Origin: Pedobacter soli
GTDB taxonomy: Bacteria; Bacteroidota; Bacteroidia; Sphingobacteriales; Sphingobacteriaceae
DNA length: 64,000 nt
Assembly: GCF_900101435.1 (NCBI RefSeq)
Contig: NZ_FMZH01000007.1
Span: 186,001-250,000, forward strand
Direction: 5' to 3'
Shown piece after piece: positions 1 through 8,717 of the stretch (position 1 is its first letter; the number at the start of each line of letters is the position of its first letter). Made by a program: the position numbers and the translations under genes. A model generated the notes under the pieces. It was not told the origin of the DNA. It saw only the letters and a program-made list of their open reading frames with translations, and did not search any database.

Positions 1-299
1 TAGCGTGATGCATCCACTTCAAATGCCTCGATAGCATATTTTGTAAAGGCCGTTGTGAAAACAATAAACCTAGCTCGGTTTAACAGCTTTTTTGCAAGCT
101 CTATCCCTGTAATATCGGGCATATCGATATCAAGAAATATAAAATCGATTTTGTCTTTAAGGCTAATTCCAGATAAAGCAATTAGTGGATCCATATAGGA
201 TCTAACCAAAAGGAGATTTGGGTTTGATTCGATATAATCGGATAAGATTGATACTGAGTGTTTTTCATCGTCAATCACGACGCAACGTAGTTGTTCCAT
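1..299 (-). CDS. Response regulator, LytTR/AlgR type, receiver domain only (cut by left edge)
   Basis: The minus strand opens at an ATG at 299-297 and stays open to the window edge, giving 99 residues of a CheY-like receiver domain. The acidic pocket VIDDE lies near residues 8-12 and the phospho-acceptor Asp is in FLDIDMPDITG near residue 56. The conserved Thr and Lys of the receiver fold follow (FTTAFTKYAIEAFEVDA). The segment after the Lys is the usual lead-in to a LytTR DNA-binding domain, but that part is outside the window. In Bacteroidota such regulators normally pair with a LytS-type histidine kinase. The family call is firm for the receiver and inferred for the output domain. Confidence 0.85.
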   Translation of the reverse strand, partial: MEQLRCVVIDDEKHSVSILSDYIESNPNLLLVRSYMDPLIALSGISLKDKIDFIFLDIDMPDITGIELAKKLLNRARFIVFTTAFTKYAIEAFEVDASR

Positions 300-357
300 A
301 TGTCAAAGTTTAAATTGTTCAGCCAATAAGGCCACTCAATTCACCTGCATATTCAAA

Positions 358-762
358 TTAACTTTTCAGATCTTCCCTCGGCTCTATTTTGATCACTTCA
401 GTGATTTTCTTTCTAGACACTGAACCATCTTTGTTAATTTTATTTGTCCTTTTTAGCGTCAACTTCACCATATCATACTTTGGTTGTTCAACAGGTAGAA
501 TTTCTTGAATTGTGCAATTGAGAGCGCTTGCTAATAAATGGATGTGCCTAATACTGTATTTTGCTCTTTCAGTGAAAAGCTCCACTTTACCTACAAAACC
601 TTCAGATAAACCCATTTTTTGTGTTAATGAAACTTGCGATAAACCCACCTCAATCCGTTTACGCTTTATATTAACAATTAATAGGTAATCCAATTGAGAA
701 ATTTCAATAATAACAATCTCTGAGTTGGAATTTAGGCTTTGCATTATACTCGCAAGGAACAA
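358..762 (-). CDS. XRE-family helix-turn-helix transcriptional regulator
   Basis: This is a 134-residue protein with a lambda-repressor-like helix-turn-helix at about residues 30-90. The typical pattern is visible: RKRIEVGLSQ, then SLTQKMGLSEGFVGKVE, and a closing helix ending in CTIQEILP. The C-terminal 40 residues are Lys/Arg rich and match no domain I know. Start codons at 762 (Met1) and 744 (Met7) are both possible; neither has a Shine-Dalgarno site, as is usual in this phylum. It stands alone on the minus strand and is transcribed away from the RNA gene at 963. Its target is unknown. Confidence 0.8.
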   Translation of the reverse strand: MFLASIMQSLNSNSEIVIIEISQLDYLLIVNIKRKRIEVGLSQVSLTQKMGLSEGFVGKVELFTERAKYSIRHIHLLASALNCTIQEILPVEQPKYDMVKLTLKRTNKINKDGSVSRKKITEVIKIEPREDLKS

Positions 763-948
763 TAAAATGAAAATTTTATCACAGGTGCATGTGGAAGTGT
801 TGAATATTATGTTTATCTTAGCTTAATAAAATTTATTGTCGGTTAATAGCCATTAACTGCAAGATTTGATTTTTTAGTACCTAAAAACCTTGTGACAAAA
901 AGTAGGACGTTTGAACACAAGAGGTAGGTGAAAACTCAAATCCTGTGC
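763..948. other. Intergenic region without a recognised gene
   Basis: This AT-rich stretch separates the XRE regulator from the promoter of the small RNA. It probably holds the promoter of the XRE gene on the minus strand, but I saw no clear TAnnTTTG match for it. Confidence 0.3.
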
Positions 949-956
949 TATCTTTG
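949..956 (+). promoter_or_regulatory. Bacteroidota -7 promoter box of the small RNA
   Basis: TATCTTTG matches the primary sigma -7 consensus of Bacteroidota, TAnnTTTG, exactly. Transcription would begin about 6-8 bases downstream, near 962-964, where the folded RNA begins. A convincing -33 TTG element at the usual spacing was not found; the nearest TTTG near 910-913 is too far away. The call rests on the exact -7 match and on the structured, U-run-terminated sequence that follows it. Confidence 0.55.
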
Positions 957-962
957 CATAGC

Positions 963-1060
963 ATAAGGACTTGGGTCGCCTGCTATTCTGTGTTCGCCCG
1001 CCGTAAGGCGGTGGTGGTCCTACACCTTTGTCTCAGAAAAGCTAAGGGCGGCCCTTTTTA
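963..1060 (+). ncRNA. Candidate structured small RNA, family not recognised
   Basis: About 98 nt lie between the promoter box and a U-run and fold into one long interrupted hairpin. The closing helix pairs 973-980 with 1047-1054 (8 bp, one G-U). A second helix pairs 982-990 with 1034-1042 (9 positions, one A-A mismatch). The apex pairs 998-1002 with 1007-1011 around a GUAA tetraloop (1003-1006). The closing helix runs directly into TTTTTATTTT at 1055, so the 3' end looks like an intrinsic terminator. Size and shape recall a small SRP RNA, but the invariant GGAAGCAG region of that RNA is absent. No open reading frame of note lies inside it. Confidence 0.55.
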
Positions 1061-1095
1061 TTTTCCTCAAGGTTTTTTGGTTTAAACCAGAAAAC

Positions 1096-1251
1096 GTGAA
1101 AAACCAATTTGAAATCTTATTTCTTTACAAGGACTGTTTCGTTGAGAGACTAAGAAACATTTGTTTCCTATTTTTTCAATCAAAACTTGCTTTTGTTATT
1201 GGTCTGGCGTTTATAATTCTAATTAGTCTGGTAATCTGTTCTCCTGAATAG
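1096..1251 (+). CDS. Possible small membrane protein, 51 residues (weak)
   Basis: A GTG-initiated frame at 1096 encodes 51 residues: a polar, Cys-containing N-terminal half and a C-terminal hydrophobic segment (LAFVIGLAFIILISLVIC) that would span the membrane once. It ends six bases before the inverted repeat at 1257. No ribosome site and no family are recognisable, and a frame of this length can arise by chance. Confidence 0.2.
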   Translation: MKNQFEILFLYKDCFVERLRNICFLFFQSKLAFVIGLAFIILISLVICSPE

Positions 1252-1256
1252 ATTCC

Positions 1257-1325
1257 AGACTAAGGCAGGTCATTCTATTGGTTAATGATAAAATAGGTTC
1301 TTTAATAATGCACCTGCCTTAGTCT
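1257..1325. repeat. 14-bp perfect inverted repeat upstream of the thioredoxin/SusCD operon
   Basis: The arms AGACTAAGGCAGGT (1257-1270) and its exact complement (1312-1325) enclose a 41-nt loop. The right arm ends 42 bases before the start codon at 1368. The structure could be a leader hairpin, an operator for a dimeric regulator, or the trace of a small mobile element. The arms are too long to be chance. Confidence 0.7.
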
Positions 1326-1367
1326 ATTTCATTCAATTTTCTCATCAACTAACTTAATCAACCAACA

Positions 1368-2822
1368 ATGAAAAAAACGATATTTCATATCGATAGGGCT
1401 TTGCCATGCCTTTTTTTTAATAGAAAAAATAGATTGTCATGGCCTGCTGAAATATATATATGCGAGCCATTTCGCCAGAGAAGCCTTATAACTTTACTAT
1501 ATATCTGTCTGAATATTTTCTGTGCATCTGCACAGGGAATGACAGAGACTTCGAGAGAAGTTCTGAAAATAGGAGATAAGGTTCCGGAATCATTCTGGAA
1601 TACTAAAAGACAATTTCTTATTGAAGGGAAATCAACAGATAAAAGTCTTGAGCATCTGCGGGGCAAATTAATTGTTATTGATTTCTGGGCAACCTGGTGT
1701 GCGCCCTGCGTGGCAATGATGCCCTCAATGGAGAACCTTCAAAAACAGTTCTCCGATGAAATTCAGATCCTTCCGGTAACAGCTCAACTTGCTGACATAG
1801 TAAACGGTTTCTTACCACTACAGGAGGCTAAAACCGGAGTTAAATTTAATCTTCCCAAAATTGTATCAGATAGATCCTTAGCAGCCTTATTTCCACACAA
1901 TGTGATACCGCACTTAGTTTGGATAGACAAACAAGGGATATTAAGGGCAACTACTGGTTTTGAGGAAGCAACTTCGGCAAAGATCAAGCAGATGATTACA
2001 GGTGACCTAAAGGATTTAAGAACAAAAACGGATGTATTTCTTGCTTTTGACAAAGAAAAACCACTTTTTATGAACGAAAATGGTGGTGACGGCCGTCAGA
2101 TGATTTTTCATAGCGTGCTTTCGGCTTATGTGCCTGGCATTCACCCTGGGTTTAATAGAAATCAGGATTCCCTATCAGGATTTAAAATTTTAGTACGTAA
2201 TAACTCAGCTCCTAAAATACTTGCCTATGCCTTTGGTGAAGGCAAAAGGGAATTCAATCGAAAAAATACAGTTTATAACATTTCTGACAGCAGTGTTTTT
2301 AGTCGCCCAAAAAATGAGGATGTATATGAATGGATGCGGAAGCATACTTATTGCTATGAGCTTGTAGTTCCTCCCCATCTTTCGATCAAAGCTTATGACA
2401 TCATGAAATCTGAGCTTAAGACGCTTTTTCCCAATTATAACTGCCGGATTGAGAAACGTAAACTTAACTGTCTGGTATTGCTAAGAACTAAGAAGGTGGA
2501 TATGAAATCCATAGGGGGAGAAGCTATTGCCGGTTTTAACCCCTTCGGATTCAAGATCCAAAATGCCAATCTATCGATCCTTGCGCTACAGTTGGACATG
2601 GTCTACATGCAGGATGCCCCGCTGGTATTGGATAAAACAGGAATTGATTACAACGTGGATATTGAAGTTAAATCCTCGCTAAAGGATAGGGATGAACTTA
2701 ATAGGAACCTTGAGAAATATGGATTGCGGTTGGAGGAGAAAAAGGTATTTACTCAAGTACTTGTAATCTCAGAGCAAGAAGGTAGGCAAAATGAAATGGA
2801 GAAGTATAGGCGGACCAATTAA
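1368..2822 (+). CDS. Thioredoxin-fold (TlpA-like) protein fused to a DUF3738-like C-terminal region
   Basis: The 484-residue protein has an unusually long N-terminal leader with a hydrophobic segment at about residues 40-55 ending in CASAQG, a likely export signal. A TlpA/AhpC-type thioredoxin domain follows at about 65-210, with the redox motif WCAPC (Cys111 and Cys114). The C-terminal half, about 255-475, resembles DUF3738: it has a VLDKTG motif near residue 420 followed by the closing pattern NLEKYGLRLEEKK. The protein probably acts in the periplasm as a thiol-disulfide reductase or isomerase. It lies nine bases ahead of susC and is likely cotranscribed. The thioredoxin call is firm; the DUF3738 assignment is from pattern memory. 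Confidence 0.8.
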   Translation: MKKTIFHIDRALPCLFFNRKNRLSWPAEIYICEPFRQRSLITLLYICLNIFCASAQGMTETSREVLKIGDKVPESFWNTKRQFLIEGKSTDKSLEHLRGKLIVIDFWATWCAPCVAMMPSMENLQKQFSDEIQILPVTAQLADIVNGFLPLQEAKTGVKFNLPKIVSDRSLAALFPHNVIPHLVWIDKQGILRATTGFEEATSAKIKQMITGDLKDLRTKTDVFLAFDKEKPLFMNENGGDGRQMIFHSVLSAYVPGIHPGFNRNQDSLSGFKILVRNNSAPKILAYAFGEGKREFNRKNTVYNISDSSVFSRPKNEDVYEWMRKHTYCYELVVPPHLSIKAYDIMKSELKTLFPNYNCRIEKRKLNCLVLLRTKKVDMKSIGGEAIAGFNPFGFKIQNANLSILALQLDMVYMQDAPLVLDKTGIDYNVDIEVKSSLKDRDELNRNLEKYGLRLEEKKVFTQVLVISEQEGRQNEMEKYRRTN

Positions 2823-2831
2823 AAAATAGTT

Positions 2832-5800
2832 ATGAACTATAAAATAATAATAATTTTACTGCTGTTATCCTTTGGAACTAAAGTATACGGACAGCATATT
2901 TTCAAAGCTCAGATTAGGGGCAGCAAAAACGCTCCACTCCCAGGCGCACTGGTAACGGACATTTCAAATGAAAAGAAAGTAAGTACTGACGAAAAAGGTA
3001 ATTTCAGTCTAACTTCTGACTCAGCTGCAATAAACATTCGAATCGGCTATGTTGGATATAAGGTCAAAACCTTAAGGCTTTTTTCTTTTGATCCAAAGCA
3101 GGTTGTAATAAACCTAGAACCATTGGATAATCAGTTAGCGGATATTACGATTATAAGTGATGGGTATCAGTCTTTGCCAAAGGAACGCTCCACAGGATCT
3201 TTCGTGCAACTGGACCAATCAATTATCAATAGAAGAATTTCTGCAAATATCCTTTCCCGCATTGAAGATGTAACTTCAGGCTTGGTCGTAAACAGAAACC
3301 CAGCTGCTGGTGGTAATATAAGCATTAGGGGGCAGAGCACACTTTTTTCAAACCGTGCTCCTTTAATAATCCTTGATAACTTTCCCTATGAAGGAGATTT
3401 AAATGCTATAAATCCAAATGACATAGAAAGTATAACAGTTTTAAAGGATGCCGCAGCGGCATCTATTTGGGGAGCAAGGGCAGGAAATGGTGTAATTGTT
3501 CTTAACAGCAAAAAAGGAAAGAGCAGTGAGGCCAAAGTTGGAATATTTACCTCGCTGACAATCGGGGCGAAACCAGATATTTATTATCTGCCGCGCATGT
3601 CCAGTAGTGATTATATTGATATCGAAGCCTCACTCTTCAATTCTGGGTTTTATAAGGATGCAGAAACATCTCTATCTAATATTGCTATCTCACCCGTTGT
3701 TGAGCTGCTTATATCCAAAAGAGATGGTAAAATATCGCAACAGGATGCTGATAGAATGATCGATCAATACAGGGCAATTGATGTCCGTGAAGATCAGCGA
3801 AAATATATGCAGCGAACTAGCGTCGATCAGCAGTATTCGCTAAATATCAGTGGTGGGAGCGGGAACAGCCTTCATTTTATTTCAGGTGGGTTTGATAAGA
3901 ACCTGAACTCAGATGTTGGCAACTCGAGTAACCGGATTACCCTAAATGCCAACCAGGTAAATTACTTTTTCAAAAGAAAGCTTGAGCTAAATACGGCCAT
4001 CAGTTTCTTACAGGCAGAGACCAATAATAATAATCAAGGGCTGATAGCATATTCTTATGCCCGCCTTGTCGATGGTTCTGAAGGGTATCCAAATGTTACA
4101 AGAGGACTACGCGAATCCTTTAAAAATGAAATGGTCAAAAAAGGATTTTTGGATTGGCAATATAATCCTTTAGCTGATATCGATCAAAATAAGAATAGTC
4201 TAGTAAATACAGAATTTAGGATCAATACCAGTTTGAAGTATAATATATTTCCATTCCTTTCTGCGAGCATTCTGTATCAGTTTGCCAAGAGTTCGCAGGA
4301 CCAGTCAAATCTCCAAAGAGAAAATTCTTACTATTTGAGAAACCTGATAAACCAATTTACTTCGATCAATGCCGATGGAAGTTTAACCCGCAGGGTACCT
4401 ATTGGCGGGATATTGGATGAGTCGATTGGCAACAGTATTAGCCATAATTTACGCGGCCAGCTGGCATTTGATAAATCGATTGGTAGTGACCATAATGTAA
4501 GTGCTATTGCTGGCGCTGAGGTTCGGCAAATGGTTACCAATTCTTCCCAGACTAGAGCATACGGGTATAGCGAAGAATATGTGAGAAGCTCAACAGTAGA
4601 TTATTTGACCAGGTTTCCACTTTCTTTTAATACGGCACAATTTGAGAACATTCCTTTCAGCGACGGGATGAACCAATTAACCGATCGTTTCCTATCATAT
4701 TATGTTAACGCATCTTATTCATATAAGCAGCGTTATATATTCTCTGCCAGTACGAGGCTTGACCAGAGTAATCTTTTTGGCGTAGATGCTAATAAAAAGG
4801 GGGTACCGCTTTATTCAGCTGGGCTTGCCTGGAATATTGCTCGGGAACCTTTTTATAACATTGGGTTTCTTCCGCTTTTGAAACTCAGAACTACGTATGG
4901 TTATAGCGGTAACGTGTTCCGCTCCTTATCTGCATATACCACAGCCAGTTATTCAAACGGAACCATTTCAAGCATCAAGCTTCCTTTTGCTCAGATAGAA
5001 AGTCCGCCAAATCCCTCTTTAAGGTGGGAAAAGATCAGGATGGTGAATATTGCAGTAGATTTTGCAACGAAAGGAAACCGGATTTCTGGAAGTATTGAAT
5101 ATTACAGCAGAAAAGCGTCCGATCTTTTAGGAACTACCCCTGTTGCAACGTCGACTGGGATAAGCAGTTTTAGGGGCAATACAGCAGATACAAAAGGTTA
5201 TGGAATTGACCTAACCTTAAATACGCAGAACATAAAGGGCATTGTCGGTTGGAGTACGAATCTTCTTTTTAGTGTTGCGATGGATAAGGTAACTGCTTAC
5301 CCAGCCGGAAACCTGAATTCAGCATACATTAGCGGTGGACTCCTTCCAGTAGTTGGAAAACCGATTGGTGCAATCTCAAGCTACGCCTGGGGAGGTCTTG
5401 ATCCCTCGACAGGAGATCCTATCGGTTTTTTGAATGGCGTACCCTCAAAAGACTATACTAAGATAATATCATCTTCGACTTTAGCTGATCTAGTTTACAA
5501 TGGTCCCGCCCGGCCTCCAGTGTATGGCTCGATCCGAAATAATATTGATTTCGGCCCATGGTCATTTTCAGCTAATATTTCTTACCGCTTCGGGTATTAT
5601 TTTCACCGGCCTTCCATCAGTTATGGCACGACAAAGGGATTGGGCGGCCATAGTGACTATACCCTTCGCTGGAAAAATCCGGGTGATGAGTCGATTACTA
5701 GTGTTCCGAGTGTGCCTCTTGTCGCAAATACGGCCAGGGATGAGTTTTATAAGTATGCTAACGTGCTAACAGAGCACGGGGATAACATCAGATTGCAGGA

Positions 5801-5984
5801 TATCAATTTTTCTTACCAATTGCCAGCTGACAAAACTGGAAAGGTTTTCAGAAGGCTCCAGGTATCGGTATACCTTAACAACTTGGGGATCATCTGGCAG
5901 GAAAGCAAAAGCGGTATAGACCCAGATTTTCAGTCCGCATTGCTCCCAAAATCTATAGCATTGGGAATTAGGGGTGATTTTTAA
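2832..5984 (+). CDS. SusC/RagA-family TonB-dependent outer-membrane transporter
   Basis: This 1050-residue protein begins with a signal peptide (about 1-20), then a CarboxypepD_reg-like beta domain (about 24-105) containing GYVGYK. The TonB plug domain follows at about 115-230, with the SusC signatures SIRGQSTLFSNRAPLIILD and DIESITVLKDAAAASIWGA. The rest is the 22-strand barrel, ending in the usual aromatic-rich strand with final Phe. It imports a ligand too large for porins, powered by TonB. It sits between the thioredoxin-fold gene and susD, 14 bases before the latter. No polysaccharide-degrading enzyme is next to it, so the substrate may be a peptide or protein rather than a glycan. There is no N-terminal secretin/STN domain for sigma signalling. 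Confidence 0.95.
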   Translation: MNYKIIIILLLLSFGTKVYGQHIFKAQIRGSKNAPLPGALVTDISNEKKVSTDEKGNFSLTSDSAAINIRIGYVGYKVKTLRLFSFDPKQVVINLEPLDNQLADITIISDGYQSLPKERSTGSFVQLDQSIINRRISANILSRIEDVTSGLVVNRNPAAGGNISIRGQSTLFSNRAPLIILDNFPYEGDLNAINPNDIESITVLKDAAAASIWGARAGNGVIVLNSKKGKSSEAKVGIFTSLTIGAKPDIYYLPRMSSSDYIDIEASLFNSGFYKDAETSLSNIAISPVVELLISKRDGKISQQDADRMIDQYRAIDVREDQRKYMQRTSVDQQYSLNISGGSGNSLHFISGGFDKNLNSDVGNSSNRITLNANQVNYFFKRKLELNTAISFLQAETNNNNQGLIAYSYARLVDGSEGYPNVTRGLRESFKNEMVKKGFLDWQYNPLADIDQNKNSLVNTEFRINTSLKYNIFPFLSASILYQFAKSSQDQSNLQRENSYYLRNLINQFTSINADGSLTRRVPIGGILDESIGNSISHNLRGQLAFDKSIGSDHNVSAIAGAEVRQMVTNSSQTRAYGYSEEYVRSSTVDYLTRFPLSFNTAQFENIPFSDGMNQLTDRFLSYYVNASYSYKQRYIFSASTRLDQSNLFGVDANKKGVPLYSAGLAWNIAREPFYNIGFLPLLKLRTTYGYSGNVFRSLSAYTTASYSNGTISSIKLPFAQIESPPNPSLRWEKIRMVNIAVDFATKGNRISGSIEYYSRKASDLLGTTPVATSTGISSFRGNTADTKGYGIDLTLNTQNIKGIVGWSTNLLFSVAMDKVTAYPAGNLNSAYISGGLLPVVGKPIGAISSYAWGGLDPSTGDPIGFLNGVPSKDYTKIISSSTLADLVYNGPARPPVYGSIRNNIDFGPWSFSANISYRFGYYFHRPSISYGTTKGLGGHSDYTLRWKNPGDESITSVPSVPLVANTARDEFYKYANVLTEHGDNIRLQDINFSYQLPADKTGKVFRRLQVSVYLNNLGIIWQESKSGIDPDFQSALLPKSIALGIRGDF

Positions 5985-5998
5985 TTAAGATTCAAGTT

Positions 5999-7390
5999 AT
6001 GAAAAAACAAAAATTATTATCGGATAGAATCAGTATTCCGATCACCATTGCATTGATAATTTCTTTCACCATGTCCTGTGGCAAGAGCTTTCTGGATAAA
6101 AAGCCAGATTCAGCATTGGTAATCCCCCAAAGTTTGGATGATTTCCAGGCGCTTTTGGATAACTACAGGTATTTCGTCCAGAATGTCTCTCCTTCTCTTA
6201 ACCAGACCGCAGCGGATGACCTACTGATAAGCGATGCCGGACTAAAGGCCCTGCAGGCCCACGAACGGGATTCCTATATATGGAGTAAGGATCTCCAAAT
6301 GTTTTCAGTTGATTGGGACTATCCTTATCGGCAGGTTTTTTACTGTAATATCGTGCTTGACGGAATAGAAACGATCGATGTTTCCGACCAAAATAGAAAA
6401 ATGTATAATGCAGTAAAAGGGATGGCACTATTTCTAAGGGCTCAGGCATTTTTCGCACTTTCCCAGACCTTCTGCGAGCCGTTTATTCCCTCTGGCAATA
6501 ATGAATCGCTTGGAGTTCCACTACCTAACACCTCCGACGTTACCAAGCGTTTTGATAGGGGTACTGTAGCAGAAGTGTATGATCAGATCGTTTCAGATCT
6601 AACGCAAGCAGTTGAACTTTTGCCGGAAAAAACTGTCTACCTATCGAGGCCTTCCAAGATAGCTGCCAATGCACTCCTTTCCAGGGCATATTTAAGCATG
6701 GGACTTTATGAAGAGGCTGGGGCTGCAGCAAATGATGCATTGAACAAATATTCTACGCTAATTGACTATAATGCTTTGAATATGTCTTCAACAAGAGCAT
6801 TTCCACTAGCCCTTTCGGCCGGAAACGCAGAGATGATATATTATAGTTCGTTGATATTGAATACATTTAGTTCATCAGCCCAAACCGGCGTGGCTCCAGA
6901 ACTGTATTCCCAATATGAAGTATCGGATCTTAGGAAAAGTGCTTTTTTTATCAATAAAGGAATCGGGATATTAAATTACAGGGGTTCATATTCTGGAGAC
7001 GCTTACTTATTTTGTGGTCTGGCAACTGATGAACTGTATCTGATAAGAGCGGAAAGTTTTGCAAGGAAAGGAAATATCGCAGCCGCAATGCAAGATTTAA
7101 ATACATTGCTTGTTAAAAGATATAAAACTGGAACTTATGTAGCAAGAACAGCCCCAAGCGCACAGGAAGCTTTGGCTATTATTCTAACCGAACGGAGAAA
7201 AGAATTAATTGGACGGGGAATACGGTGGTCAGATTTAAGAAGGTTGAACCGAGAACCGCAGTTCTCGGTTACATTGAAAAAGACGGTAGATGGCAAGGAG
7301 ATATCTTTACCTCCGAACGATCTGCGTTATGTGTTTCCAATACCTCTCTCGGAATTGGCCTATCACGATATCCCACAAAATCCAAGATAA
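5999..7390 (+). CDS. SusD/RagB-family nutrient-binding outer-membrane lipoprotein
   Basis: The 463-residue protein carries a lipoprotein signal ending in FTMSCGKS, so Cys27 is the expected lipidated residue. A SusD N-terminal domain follows (FLDKKPDSALVIPQSLDDF) and then TPR-like helices. The C-terminal RagB region shows TERRKELIGRGIRWSDLRRL and the closing FPIPLSEL motif. It acts as the surface lid of the SusC transporter encoded just upstream. It is slightly shorter than glycan-type SusD proteins, which fits a small or peptide-like ligand. It is the last gene of the operon; the terminator at 7396 follows. Confidence 0.95.
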   Translation: MKKQKLLSDRISIPITIALIISFTMSCGKSFLDKKPDSALVIPQSLDDFQALLDNYRYFVQNVSPSLNQTAADDLLISDAGLKALQAHERDSYIWSKDLQMFSVDWDYPYRQVFYCNIVLDGIETIDVSDQNRKMYNAVKGMALFLRAQAFFALSQTFCEPFIPSGNNESLGVPLPNTSDVTKRFDRGTVAEVYDQIVSDLTQAVELLPEKTVYLSRPSKIAANALLSRAYLSMGLYEEAGAAANDALNKYSTLIDYNALNMSSTRAFPLALSAGNAEMIYYSSLILNTFSSSAQTGVAPELYSQYEVSDLRKSAFFINKGIGILNYRGSYSGDAYLFCGLATDELYLIRAESFARKGNIAAAMQDLNTLLVKRYKTGTYVARTAPSAQEALAIILTERRKELIGRGIRWSDLRRLNREPQFSVTLKKTVDGKEISLPPNDLRYVFPIPLSELAYHDIPQNPR

Positions 7391-7395
7391 ATATA

Positions 7396-7430
7396 AACAT
7401 AAAGGTGCCTGAATTGGGCACCTTTATGTT
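7396..7430 (+). terminator. Intrinsic terminator of the thioredoxin/SusCD operon
   Basis: A perfect 14-bp stem pairs 7396-7409 with 7417-7430 around a 7-nt loop, six bases after the susD stop codon. The arm starts with A-rich and ends with T-rich sequence, so it can serve both strands, and it also faces the rteC-like gene that converges from the right. Confidence 0.85.
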
Positions 7431-7549
7431 TTGCAGTAGCTGTTTGTTTAGCTGATTCGGTGGTTCACGAACCGTTGACAATGCCCGAATTTTGTTTTGC
7501 TTGCTTACGTTATCGATCCAGGCTTTTCCTGATGCAAAAATATTTGATG

Positions 7550-8689
7550 CTAATATCGTTCCTGTGCCAATGCTAACATTTCTCCAAGCTTGGCTATAAC
7601 CTTTTTGATATCTTCGCCTGCATGATTATAATGTGCATTTCTAACACTCTTTTCTGAAATGGAATCCCGTTCCACAGTACTGAAGTGTCTGGCAATGTAT
7701 TGGTGGGCGAACTTCGCCCGCTGCCAGATGATAATTCCAGTTTCCATTTGAAGATGCACGAAAAAAGCAAGCTGTTTGACAGAAAACGAAACTTTATAGT
7801 TTGCATTCATAATTCCAGCTTCCGCCAGTCCATGATTTACAAACTCCATGGCCCGAAGCATAAGCAATTCTTCCTTGATAAAATTTTTAAGCATTTTTTT
7901 GATTTCAGGGTATTCCGAAAACTGCTTTGAATTGGTTTTCCCAAATAATAGCCTAATTTCTTTACGGAATCCGCAGATAGAACTTATTTGTTCATCAAGA
8001 GTCGGCTTTTTTTCCACTTCCTGGGATATAAAATTCTTTGTGAACCTGTAGAACTCGCTATGGTTCATTCCATTTTCTATCATGACCTTTAATATCCCAA
8101 ATTCATCGCGAATGTCATGCGCAATTAATCTGCAGTAAATTATATTCCATGTAGCATGCCAGTAGGCTATCTCCCGATAGTTTGTAATAAGTTTCGTATC
8201 ACCGATAACCTTCATTAGTCCTGAGAACTCGTCCCGAAATTTTCTCTTTTTTAACTCGTCGATAACCAGCCTGATTTTAGCTTCGATTTTTTCCAGTTCA
8301 GTAAGGAGAATAATCTTGGGTAACTTTTCATTTGCATTAAAGAATTTAGGAAACATTTTCTGGGTCCATTCCAAAAAAGCGATCATTTTTGTAATTAATT
8401 GCTCCAGTAGTGGCAATATTGTTTTTCTACCCTGATTGCTTTTTTGCGCTTCTGACTGTTGGTAAACTTTGTCAATCAGTATAATTAGGTTTTTTTGGTG
8501 AAAGTTAAAGTAGGTTATTATTTTCTTTTTCTTTTTTCCCAGAACTGCTATATCTCTAAATACTCTAATTAAGCGCGAGTATTCCTTGTCCAGACTTTTT
8601 GACGACTCAGTAGAGAAATTTTTAGGAAAGGTAGTTTTCGTGATAAGATGATGAAAATGTTCCTCAAAGAAGATGAATTCGTAAACCAT
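7550..8689 (-). CDS. RteC-domain protein (first of two)
   Basis: This 379-residue protein matches the RteC family mainly in its C-terminal third, where SVKQLAFFVHLQMETGII is followed by the FSTVERDSISEKSVRNAHY region typical of RteC. In CTnDOT-type elements RteC activates excision and transfer downstream of RteA/RteB. The N-terminal 250 residues are helical and charged and only loosely similar to the other RteC protein here. It faces away from the second rteC gene at 9410. Its start codon at 8689 lies two bases from a perfect inverted repeat (8691-8717). Whether it controls the tra operon at 18 kb is inference. Confidence 0.7.
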   Translation of the reverse strand: MVYEFIFFEEHFHHLITKTTFPKNFSTESSKSLDKEYSRLIRVFRDIAVLGKKKKKIITYFNFHQKNLIILIDKVYQQSEAQKSNQGRKTILPLLEQLITKMIAFLEWTQKMFPKFFNANEKLPKIILLTELEKIEAKIRLVIDELKKRKFRDEFSGLMKVIGDTKLITNYREIAYWHATWNIIYCRLIAHDIRDEFGILKVMIENGMNHSEFYRFTKNFISQEVEKKPTLDEQISSICGFRKEIRLLFGKTNSKQFSEYPEIKKMLKNFIKEELLMLRAMEFVNHGLAEAGIMNANYKVSFSVKQLAFFVHLQMETGIIIWQRAKFAHQYIARHFSTVERDSISEKSVRNAHYNHAGEDIKKVIAKLGEMLALAQERY

Positions 8690-8690
8690 A

Positions 8691-8717
8691 CAGATAAATT
8701 TTACATCAATTTATCTG
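8691..8717. repeat. 10-bp perfect inverted repeat at the start of the first rteC-like gene
   Basis: CAGATAAATT (8691-8700) and its exact complement (8708-8717) flank a 7-nt spacer. The repeat lies in the untranslated leader, two bases before the start codon at 8689, so it could hide the start as an mRNA hairpin or be an operator. Confidence 0.6.

Noticed and set aside
963..1060. Small signal recognition particle RNA
   Set aside because: Length and hairpin form fit, but the conserved GGAAGCAG domain needed for Ffh binding is absent; the apex is GUAA within CCGCC/GGCGG.
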